This document shows, in pieces, positions 37,456 through 45,307 of a stretch of 51,191 bases of DNA. The notes beneath the pieces were generated by a model, which made no database searches, had not been told where the DNA came from, and was given only the letters and a program-made list of their open reading frames with translations. This stretch comes from CAYPZL01 sp964415045 (GTDB lineage: Bacteria > Planctomycetota > Phycisphaerae > Sedimentisphaerales > Anaerobacaceae). The stretch covers positions 1 through 51,191 of the forward strand of contig CAYPZL010000012.1 in assembly GCA_964415045.1 (NCBI GenBank). Direction: 5' to 3'. Position 1 is the first letter of the stretch, and every line of letters starts with the position of its first letter. The translations under genes and the position numbers were made by a program.

Positions 37456-40400
37456 TGCTCCAATCGCTCGACGTAGAGAGCCACTTCCCCGCCGATACTT
37501 TCCGGCGTGTTCCACGCCTGGTCCCCGTCGCTTACGGTCACTGATTCCTGAGATACTGCTCTCCCGTTGATACAGTCGAACCAGAGGAGCCGATATTTCC
37601 CCGCGGTCATGTTTTTCAGGCCCATCTGCCCCGTTGCGCGGGACGAATAGGCAAGGTAGCGGTCCCCGGGGTCGGCCAGGACGTATTGCGTGTCGGCATG
37701 GGCCAACTCGTCGTGCGGTTCCACGTCGAGCAGGCGCGCGCCATCGAAGAAACGCAGAAGATTTCCGCACGCCCGCAGATCGTCACGGTTCGTATTCGCG
37801 ATGTCCATGCCCAGGATCATCACGGAAGCCCCGCCCATCGCGCAGGCCCAGCACTTCTTTCGTAATTCGGCGCCGGTGCCCCAGTCGGCGGCTTCCGAGA
37901 GGTTCAGGCTGTACCGGCCCCGGGCCTGCCGCCACGCCTGGACGACGCCGGCGTGCAGCTCTTCGGCCGTGGCGACGTTGTACTGAATCGCGAACTGGTC
38001 GATGTTCGGATCGTCGGCGAACTCGGAGAAATCCAGGCCGTGGTTTTTGTGTACCGCAACCGGATGGTCGTAGTCGTCCGCAGCCTTGATCAGCGCGGCG
38101 ATTCTGCGGACCCGCTCGGCGCTGAGCCGCTCGCCGTATTCCTCCGCGATGCACCAGATCAGGTGTCCGTGGTGCTCGAAGCGGTTCACAAGCGTCTGGA
38201 TGAACCGGCGCTCCGCCTCGCCCACGTTGTCGCCCGTGTTCCACACGAGGACGCTGTCGTCGTAGATGAAGAAGTAGATGACGATGCCGTGACGATCCAT
38301 CTCGGCGAACCACTGCTCCCACTGATCGAGCACCCTGGGATTGACGCCTTTGGCCGGGTCGTGGTCGATGAAGGGATTGTGTGTTCTGTCGCCGTCGCCT
38401 CCGTGCGAGCGCACGGCCATGAGGTAAATGCAGTTTGCTCCCGTGCCCTTGAGCTTCTCGATCAGTTTCATCTGGTCGCCGTCCCGGGTGCCGTCCGGCT
38501 TCAACTTTCCCCGGTAGAGAAAATCCTCCGGATCGCCCGGCCCGCACAGGAGGAAGGGCCGCGTTTTGTCCCCGCTTTCAGACGCTTGCCCGAGCCACTG
38601 TGGATGGTCGGGAAGGGCGGTGATGAATCTTCGGACATGTTGCCTGTCTGTCCGGGCAATATCGCCGACCGCAAAGACCCAATCGGATCGACGCGGTGCC
38701 TCGAACAGAAGCTTCTCACTCGCCCTCGGAAGGGAGGTGACATCAGCTCTGCCCTTAGACAATTCTTTTCTGGTATCGAAAGCAACTATCGGCTTGGGCC
38801 GGGCCGTCGCGGGCAGACGCACGTTCGCTCTGTCTGCATCCTCGACGTAGAGCACGCCGCTTTGGGCCGACGGCGACCACAGGGCGCAGCCGTTCTCGAT
38901 CAGCTTGCCGTCCGATGGCTGCATGTCCAGGAGGAAGCGTTTGCCCTTGTGCCAGAAGTCGTAGTGCATCCGGAGTTGCTCGGGATTCGGGTAGGGGTGG
39001 GGACTGTTGGGGTAGAAGCCGAAGAAGCCGCCCATGCCGCCGGCCATGGCCTCCCACCAGAGCAGGCGGCGCGTCCCGTCCATGTCGAGGTTGAAACCCT
39101 CGCGCCGGTAGCTGTGCCGTTCTTCGTAGAGGTGGGGCTTGGTGACGTCACTGTTGAGGTCGTCGACGATCTCCTGGTAGCTCAACGGCCCGTGCCGCTC
39201 CGTCGCCAGCGGGACGTTGCGTCCGAAGCCGTCGTAGGCGTTGATGTTGTGCGGGCCGTGCAGCCGGTAGCCTCGCGCGCAGAGCAGATGCTGCCAGCCC
39301 ATGTGCTCGTGCAGGTATTGAGCCCAGGCGTTCAATTGCGCTTCGTTGGTCCACTCGTGCAGGTCGAATCCGTAGCCCATCGTCCAGCCGGGCAGGGGGC
39401 CGAGCCTCGCGGCGATGTAGCGCTGCAACCGCCGGTCGGCCGGACCGTTGATCCCGCCCGGCACGCCTAACGGCGTCCACTTGCGCGACTCGTCTCCCCA
39501 GGCCCAGATGTGCACCCGCCCGCCATTGGCGTGGACCGTTGTGATGATCGTTTCCAGCACGTCGAATGTCAGCAGATCGGGATTGACGCTGTCGTGCTCA
39601 TCGTGCCGCCGGGCGCCGAATTTGAACCAGTTGTTGTTCACATGAACGAAGATGACCTCGAAGCCGTTGGCCCGTGCGTCTTCGAGATATGCCAGCGCCT
39701 TGTCCTCAACCTCCGCCGGGTCCGACCCGAACTCCTCTAAATACGCCGGATGCTCGACCCGGCCCATATAGACGTTGAACAGATATCCGTGCAGGTCCGT
39801 CTCGTCACGCGTCTGAATCGCGTACTTGTTGCCCACGTGCGTCAGAAAGCCTTTGAACGCTTCGTCCTCGTTCTCGTGGACTTCAATGCCGCCGGAATGA
39901 CCATTCAGGCCGGGCAGGTCGCTGGTCGTGTGGTGCGTCCAGTAGCCCGCGCGCGTCCCGGGAAACGTAAACTTCCATCTGCCCTTGCCGTCGTAGAACA
40001 TCTCGGTCGTTCGCTGAGCCCCGCTTTCCCAGTGCCGAAACGTCACCGTCGCCGTGACATCGAACGGGTTGCCGGTGTAGTCGAGGACCGGCGAGCGCCA
40101 ATCGGCGCGCTCCCACATTCGGAGAGATTCATTGTCGCGGCTTCCCCGCTTCTCCTTGGCCGCGTCGAGCAAGAGACCCAGGGCGTGGTTTTCCTTGTCC
40201 CGTCCCTCAATGCGGGTGTTGTTCCAGCTCACGATCAGCTCCAGGTCGGGAATGACGACGACGGCGCGGATGCCGCCGTGGCCGAAGCAGCCATAGGCGT
40301 TGACCGGCACGTCGGGCCAGTGCCGTTTGCCCTCGCGGTCCACGCCGTTGATCCACCAGAGCCAGCTATAGCTGCCCATATGGTCGGTCTGGTTGTCGGG

Positions 40401-41216
40401 GATGCGGCGCGAGCCGATGGAGCGCTGGCCCGGGATCATCTCTGCCGCCTCGTTGCCCGCGCGAGGAATAGCGTTCGGCACCGGGTCCGTCACCGCCATC
40501 CGCGCCAGCTCGGGGTTGATGAGCTGCTTGTTCTTCCACTTGCCGCCGCGCAGGTAGAGCAGGGCGAACCGCGCGAAGTCGCGCGGCGAGATGGCCAGCC
40601 GGCCCGCCCGGTCTTTCGTGCCGAAGGCCAGGAACGTCGGATTGTCCTGGCAGCCGATCAGGTCCGTCAGTTGCGGGTGGAGAACCTGGGAATCCACCGT
40701 CGCGTGCGTGGCCCCGTAGACGCGGGTAAACAGCGTGTCGAACAGCAGAGCCATCTGCCAGTCGTTGTAGGCGTAGGCGGTGCCCGGCTCTTCGGTCAGC
40801 CCGTAGCAGGAGATCTGGTTGGCCATGTGTCGCCAGGTGATGCGCGCGTCCTTGCCGCCGAGCTTCTTGTTGATTTGCTTCAATCGCGGCTCCCACCGAC
40901 AGACGGGCTCGTCGAGGTTGAAGATGCGCCCGTCCTGGAGGGCCTTGAAGAGGAAGTGGGCGTAGACGGGCTTGGCCGCTGAAGCCACGTCCTGCCGCCG
41001 CGAGGCGTCGCCCCAGGTGTAGACCATGTAGCCGTGGCGGACGACGCAGCCGAACCCGCCGGCGTAGTCGCTGAAGGCCTTGAGTTTCGCCGCCTCTAAC
41101 CCGACCTCGGCCGGGCGCCGGATTGCCCACTCCTTGCCCGGATAGACCGGCTCAACCGCTGCAAAAACGCCGCTCGCAAGCAGCGCCACAATCAGAACGC
41201 TTGTCCACCGTCGCAT
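37452..41216 (-). CDS. Giant secreted fusion: serine beta-lactamase-like hydrolase + DUF5060 + two glycoside-hydrolase-like barrels
   Basis: 1254 aa; GGGGAG 7 nt upstream of ATG 41216; signal peptide 1-19. Residues 25-365 are a class-C beta-lactamase/esterase-like domain with the Ser79-x-x-Lys82 motif (DVASAAK), a Tyr motif (YAYNDWQ) and GHGG at 312-315. Residues 375-450 are DUF5060-like (NPFDVTATVTFRHWESG). Residues 455-800 form a barrel-type region (DARANGFEVIFVHVNNNWFK). Residues 880-1150 look like a second barrel (RVLDQWEQWFAEMDRHGIVI, IWCIAEEYGERLSAE). The last 100 residues resemble the C-terminal beta domain of DUF4038-type proteins. Probably cuts an acylated or esterified polysaccharide, pairing de-esterification with glycan cleavage; that is inference. 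Confidence 0.85.
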   Translation of the reverse strand: MRRWTSVLIVALLASGVFAAVEPVYPGKEWAIRRPAEVGLEAAKLKAFSDYAGGFGCVVRHGYMVYTWGDASRRQDVASAAKPVYAHFLFKALQDGRIFNLDEPVCRWEPRLKQINKKLGGKDARITWRHMANQISCYGLTEEPGTAYAYNDWQMALLFDTLFTRVYGATHATVDSQVLHPQLTDLIGCQDNPTFLAFGTKDRAGRLAISPRDFARFALLYLRGGKWKNKQLINPELARMAVTDPVPNAIPRAGNEAAEMIPGQRSIGSRRIPDNQTDHMGSYSWLWWINGVDREGKRHWPDVPVNAYGCFGHGGIRAVVVIPDLELIVSWNNTRIEGRDKENHALGLLLDAAKEKRGSRDNESLRMWERADWRSPVLDYTGNPFDVTATVTFRHWESGAQRTTEMFYDGKGRWKFTFPGTRAGYWTHHTTSDLPGLNGHSGGIEVHENEDEAFKGFLTHVGNKYAIQTRDETDLHGYLFNVYMGRVEHPAYLEEFGSDPAEVEDKALAYLEDARANGFEVIFVHVNNNWFKFGARRHDEHDSVNPDLLTFDVLETIITTVHANGGRVHIWAWGDESRKWTPLGVPGGINGPADRRLQRYIAARLGPLPGWTMGYGFDLHEWTNEAQLNAWAQYLHEHMGWQHLLCARGYRLHGPHNINAYDGFGRNVPLATERHGPLSYQEIVDDLNSDVTKPHLYEERHSYRREGFNLDMDGTRRLLWWEAMAGGMGGFFGFYPNSPHPYPNPEQLRMHYDFWHKGKRFLLDMQPSDGKLIENGCALWSPSAQSGVLYVEDADRANVRLPATARPKPIVAFDTRKELSKGRADVTSLPRASEKLLFEAPRRSDWVFAVGDIARTDRQHVRRFITALPDHPQWLGQASESGDKTRPFLLCGPGDPEDFLYRGKLKPDGTRDGDQMKLIEKLKGTGANCIYLMAVRSHGGDGDRTHNPFIDHDPAKGVNPRVLDQWEQWFAEMDRHGIVIYFFIYDDSVLVWNTGDNVGEAERRFIQTLVNRFEHHGHLIWCIAEEYGERLSAERVRRIAALIKAADDYDHPVAVHKNHGLDFSEFADDPNIDQFAIQYNVATAEELHAGVVQAWRQARGRYSLNLSEAADWGTGAELRKKCWACAMGGASVMILGMDIANTNRDDLRACGNLLRFFDGARLLDVEPHDELAHADTQYVLADPGDRYLAYSSRATGQMGLKNMTAGKYRLLWFDCINGRAVSQESVTVSDGDQAWNTPESIGGEVALYVERLEQ

Positions 41217-41244
41217 GTTGATTCTCCCCTGAGTTCTCTAAGCC

Positions 41245-41340
41245 CGAAGCACGAATCTCGAAATGCAAATCTCCGAAACGATTGCCGTTTGAGGCATTCG
41301 GGTTTATGTCATTCGAATTTGCCTCGGATTTCGTGCTTCG
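41245..41340. repeat. Dispersed intergenic inverted repeat (CGAAGCACGA type)
   Basis: CGAAGCACGA (41245-41254) and TCGTGCTTCG (41331-41340) are perfect inverted copies, with further partly matching sequence inside (CATTCG, TTCGAATTTG). It fills the gap between the giant fusion and the ferritin-like gene. Confidence 0.6.
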
Positions 41341-41373
41341 TATTTCGGATTTCCGAGCGGTAACGCCGCTCGG

Positions 41374-41847
41374 CTAATCTTCCTTCAGCACAACATCGTC
41401 ATATTCGATCTCGAAGCGAAGCTTGTGTTTGGCTTCTTCGCTCGCCAGGCCCAGGAACAAATCGGTCAACTCCTGTGCCTCCGCCACGGCAGCCAAGTCG
41501 AGGTACAGCTTATAGGCGGCCTTCTCCTTCTTCATCGCCAGGATCAGCGCGTCGGCATAGCTCATCCCCGGCGTCGGCTCCTGCTCCACGAGATAGTCCG
41601 CCAGTCCCAGGTCCTGCACCTGCACCTGCACCTGTGCCGCGCCCGCGCCGAACGAGCATTCCCCACGCTTGACCGCTTCAAGCTTGGCCTTGTGTCCCTG
41701 CTCCTCCCGCGCGAAGTCCTCAAACACCTGCTTCATCGCCGGCACGTCCGTCTTCGCCGCCAGGTCCAGGTAGAACCGGTTCGCCTCTTCTTCATTGCCA
41801 ATCGCAAAATCCAGAATCTCCTCAACGCTCTCAAATCTCCTGTCCAT
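41374..41847 (-). CDS. Ferritin-like/rubrerythrin-type di-iron protein
   Basis: 157 aa from ATG 41847 (GGGGG 6 nt upstream; another ATG two codons earlier). Four-helix di-iron pattern: NEEEANRFYLDLAAK and AREEQGHK in the first half, KKEKAAYKLYLDLAAV and ASEEAKHK in the second, supplying the Glu and ExxH ligands twice. No C-terminal rubredoxin domain, so it is the short ferritin-like form. Such proteins take part in peroxide or iron handling in anaerobes and microaerophiles. Cytoplasmic, with no signal peptide. Confidence 0.9.
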   Translation of the reverse strand: MDRRFESVEEILDFAIGNEEEANRFYLDLAAKTDVPAMKQVFEDFAREEQGHKAKLEAVKRGECSFGAGAAQVQVQVQDLGLADYLVEQEPTPGMSYADALILAMKKEKAAYKLYLDLAAVAEAQELTDLFLGLASEEAKHKLRFEIEYDDVVLKED

Positions 41848-42131
41848 CGGCATCCCCCAAATCTCTTTCACTCTGACGTCACTTGCAATTCCGGCCCGAT
41901 TACCACGCACTGTCGAATTCTACCGCCAAACCGCCATCGACAAAAGGCGAAAAATGGCGGCGTCTCCGCCCGGGGGCTCGCAGACGGCGGATTCGTCCGG
42001 AGCGGGGAATTTTCCTGTCCTTTTCTCGAAATTAGCCTTATCATGCGCGAATATTTCCTGACCGTGGTGCGTCCATCAGAGAGGCAGGCGTTATCGAAGC
42101 GGAAGTTCGTTTTTCATTGCAGAGGCCGAGA

Positions 42132-44174
42132 ATGCGACTTGGGCGGAAAGGGCGGATTGCAGTTCTTATTGCATGTGTTGGCGTCACGGTGTACGAGATT
42201 CCCGGCGTCAGACGGATCTGGCGGTACGCCGATATGGGGCGACCAGGGGGCGTCCCGGCTGCGAAGGAGACTGTGCCGGATAACGTGGCAGCGTTAGATC
42301 CCGAGGCGGCCGAGGTTCTACGGTATTGCCTCAACGAACCGAATGATGCCCAATTGGCGGAGTGGGTGCAGAAGTATCCTGAAAATGAGTTCTTTCTCGC
42401 TCAACTCGCACAGAGGCTGACCGACGCCAACTGCGTCGATCCCCGGGCGGCTCTGGCTCTGGCCGACAAGCTGGTGACACTGAGCCCCGAAAACGCCCAC
42501 TATCGATACCTGAAGGGTTGGATATTGCTGAGTCAGCCCTGGGCACCCGGCCGCGAGGAAGAGGCCGTCGAGCAGTTCGAGTTTGGTAACGGCTTGCCAC
42601 AATTGTATCTACCCCGGACGAAGTATGCGGGACGAATCGAAGGTCTGGCCAGGCATGCGGGGATAAGCGCCTTGCATGGAATCGCCGCGGACTTCTCCGA
42701 CACAAAGATGTACTCGGATCTCTTCATGTTTCTTGGGCATGGCAAGGAATACATGCAGTTCGATCCTTCATTGCTACGAGGGTTGACGGAGCAGGTCTCG
42801 CAGATGGGCAGCCGATTCATCGCCGATACGATCGGTTACAGCGTGTTGGACGTAGGTTTTCGCCTGATTCTCGTTGCTGACGGACTGAGGCTGCGACAGC
42901 TTGAACTCTCCGAAGACGAGGCGCGCCTGAGTCGCTATCGGCTGTGTCAGGCTCACGAAGTCAAACCCATTCTCAAAGAGTGCTTCAACAGGCCGTTTCA
43001 CGTGCTGCGTGATACGGTGAAACTCGCTTGGGTCTGGACCCCGGCGTCCCTGGCGTTTTCGGCGGCGCTGCTCGCCTGGCTTGCTTTATTGCCGGTCAAT
43101 CGGGTCCGTGGTCGAGCCAGTCGCGCGCGGGTCGGCATCGGAGGCTATGTCATGTTCGGCGCTGGTTTGATCGGCATGTTCAGTCTCGTCGTTCTGCGAT
43201 TATACCTGGGGGAGAGATTTCGGGGCCAATTCTACTGGAGTCTTGGTTTTGCAGGGTCGGCGGTCGTTCTCTGGGTTCTGCTGTTGCTTATGTCGCGCGT
43301 GCGTCCGGTTGACCCGGCTCGATTTCAGCGTTCTCGCAGGTGGGCTGCGATCGCGTGCGGACTGCTGTGGCTGTCAGGCATGGTCCTGCTTGTCGTCGAG
43401 ACGCTCACCTTCGCCGCGAGGTACGCCGGTGTCCATTTTTGGCTGGAGCGACTTGCGATGGTTCTCGTCTGGTCCATACTGTGGGTTATCATCTGGGCCA
43501 TTGCGTCATATCGACACCATGTCTTTCGTGCGATCCCGTATGCGCGTCTTCTGCGCAGCCGCGTGGTTCAGCTTCTCTTTGTGCTGGTCCTGACGGCCGG
43601 TCTTCTGACGTTTCCCATTTCAGAAACAACACGGTCGAACGTGCTGTCGGTCCTCTGGTCTGTGATTGTGCTTATTGTCACGTCCTTGTCCATCGGTATC
43701 ATTTGCACGCACGTTTCAGATGGACGCATCGTTCTTCTTGACGGCCTGCGGCACTTCTTTGACAAGACCGGTCAGATCGTTGTGACCCGCGCCGAGATGG
43801 CGCAGATGATGTCCGTCCTCCTGGTTATCTCGTGGGTGATCTTGCTGGCGACCAATCATCTCGCGGCGCATCGGGTGCAGGAGCTTGAGGACTCCTTCGC
43901 AGACCCGCTATCGAGCTACCGACCGCTGCCCCAGGCGACGCAGGAAACCTATCAACGCGTGGTCTTGCGGGCGGACCCCTGCTCGGATTCCAGCGGCGGG
44001 CGCAACGTCGCCCCCGACGCCGCCGCTCGTCTGGGACTTGCAGCGCCGTCGGACCTGGCGAGAATTATCAGCGCGCGCAGAACATCAGGCAAGCCGCTGG
44101 GAGATGGCAGGCTCCTTTCTCTGTTGCACTCCTGCGGCCGGGACGCGCGTTCGATCGTTCTGGACGCGTTGTAA
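42132..44174 (+). CDS. Membrane protein with TPR-like N-terminus; may be the 5' part of a longer gene
   Basis: 680 aa; GAGG 6 nt upstream of ATG 42132. A short hydrophobic segment near 11-26, then a helical repeat-like region (60-290) that resembles TPR-type pairs (LALADKLVTLSPENAHYRYL). Seven or so transmembrane helices follow at about 300-590 (LAFSAALLAWLALLPVN, YVMFGAGLIGMFSLVVLRLY, VLVWSILWVIIWAIA). The C-terminal part is soluble and helical. It stops at TAA 44172-44174. Eighteen bases later the same frame is used by the next coding stretch, whose protein looks like a direct continuation. Function is unknown. Confidence 0.7.
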   Translation: MRLGRKGRIAVLIACVGVTVYEIPGVRRIWRYADMGRPGGVPAAKETVPDNVAALDPEAAEVLRYCLNEPNDAQLAEWVQKYPENEFFLAQLAQRLTDANCVDPRAALALADKLVTLSPENAHYRYLKGWILLSQPWAPGREEEAVEQFEFGNGLPQLYLPRTKYAGRIEGLARHAGISALHGIAADFSDTKMYSDLFMFLGHGKEYMQFDPSLLRGLTEQVSQMGSRFIADTIGYSVLDVGFRLILVADGLRLRQLELSEDEARLSRYRLCQAHEVKPILKECFNRPFHVLRDTVKLAWVWTPASLAFSAALLAWLALLPVNRVRGRASRARVGIGGYVMFGAGLIGMFSLVVLRLYLGERFRGQFYWSLGFAGSAVVLWVLLLLMSRVRPVDPARFQRSRRWAAIACGLLWLSGMVLLVVETLTFAARYAGVHFWLERLAMVLVWSILWVIIWAIASYRHHVFRAIPYARLLRSRVVQLLFVLVLTAGLLTFPISETTRSNVLSVLWSVIVLIVTSLSIGIICTHVSDGRIVLLDGLRHFFDKTGQIVVTRAEMAQMMSVLLVISWVILLATNHLAAHRVQELEDSFADPLSSYRPLPQATQETYQRVVLRADPCSDSSGGRNVAPDAAARLGLAAPSDLARIISARRTSGKPLGDGRLLSLLHSCGRDARSIVLDAL

Positions 44175-44192
44175 GAACCAACAGTTTATCCC

Positions 44193-45122
44193 GTGCTGCG
44201 CACGCGCGCCGAATGGGGTGACGCAAGTGTAAAGGACCGGCTCGAACAGGTCTTTGAGGAGGACATGGCGGCTTTTCTGGATCAGGGCCTTGAGCCGGAA
44301 TCTCTTGGACCGGGCCCGTCGAGGCTGGAATCGCTGCTGGATTCTGCCGGGGTTCTTGCACGCATCAGTGACGGCCAGGAAGCTGAAGATCGGCTGTCGC
44401 CTCTGATGGAGGCGGTTGTGCAAAAGGCCTTGGAGACACCGAATCCGCCATCTCCGTTCGAGGCGTTTGCGGCGGAAACACCGGAGGCTCGACAAGAGGC
44501 CCGGAAGCGAGACGAAGCCTATTACGAGCGCAGGAATCTTGTGCAGACCTTTTGGGAGGCGTTAGGGGTATTGCCCAAACCGCGTGCGGCCCGTCTCCTG
44601 ACGTTCTACCTGCAACAGACCCAATTCGCCGACCTCGCTTTTCACCGCGACCTGGAGGAAACTGCCGAGGTAATCAGCAGACTGGCCGACGATCAACTCG
44701 CCGAAAAGGTGTTCCTGAGAGTGATTGCGTCACCACCTGTCCAAGAGTCCTACGACGTGCCGATTGGAAGGGCTTTGAGGGCTGATGAGGCTTTTCCGAA
44801 ACGGCGCGAGGATTTCAGCCATGTGTTTCTGGAGGCCGTCTATGCCTCTCTTTCCGATGCGGCCGTACCGCTGTTGGTGGAGCATCTCGATGCTGACAAC
44901 GATCAATTGCGCGCGTTTGTCGTATGGCGGCTGACGAGCCTTGGGTACGAATGGTCCGCCGCACAATTGCGGACGCTCCGCCAGGACCAATGCTGGAAAG
45001 TGCGTCTCAACCTCCTCTTTGCCGATGATGCCGAACTGCTTGAGCGTGCTCGGGCAGATCCCAATCGCGTCGTGCGTGTGGTCGCACAGGCACTGGTGCA
45101 ATCGGGCGCACATGCCGATTGA
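44193..45122 (+). CDS. Helical (HEAT-like) repeat protein, in frame with the preceding gene after a TAA
   Basis: 309 aa from GTG 44193; this start has no Shine-Dalgarno site. A start at ATG 44264 with GGAGG 2 nt upstream is also poor. The protein is alpha-helical, with HEAT-like units near the end (AAVPLLVEHLDADNDQLRAF, ARADPNRVVRVVAQALV). The sequence joins smoothly to the end of the previous gene: SLLHSCGRDARSIVLDAL, then TAA, then EPTVYPVLRTRAEWGDA. Both may be one protein of about 996 aa interrupted by a nonsense codon. TAA cannot be Sec. No functional assignment. Confidence 0.55.
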   Translation: MLRTRAEWGDASVKDRLEQVFEEDMAAFLDQGLEPESLGPGPSRLESLLDSAGVLARISDGQEAEDRLSPLMEAVVQKALETPNPPSPFEAFAAETPEARQEARKRDEAYYERRNLVQTFWEALGVLPKPRAARLLTFYLQQTQFADLAFHRDLEETAEVISRLADDQLAEKVFLRVIASPPVQESYDVPIGRALRADEAFPKRREDFSHVFLEAVYASLSDAAVPLLVEHLDADNDQLRAFVVWRLTSLGYEWSAAQLRTLRQDQCWKVRLNLLFADDAELLERARADPNRVVRVVAQALVQSGAHAD

Positions 45123-45307
45123 TCGGGACAACCCGGAAGCCTCAACGGCGTAATGTGCGTATTCGCAAAGAGGTGAATGGAAAACGCAAAATAGCGTTGT
45201 GTGCGCTGGGTTGGGGGTGTAGGTTATGGGGGCGGTCGTTGGTGGCGCAGGGGTTGCCGCCGGACGTTGTGTCGACAAGCGTTTGTGAACAGAGAAGGGG
45301 CAGGTGT

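Noticed and set aside
44172..44174. In-frame stop in the membrane/helical protein as a recoded codon
   Set aside because: It is TAA, which is not used for selenocysteine. Kept as a nonsense or error case.
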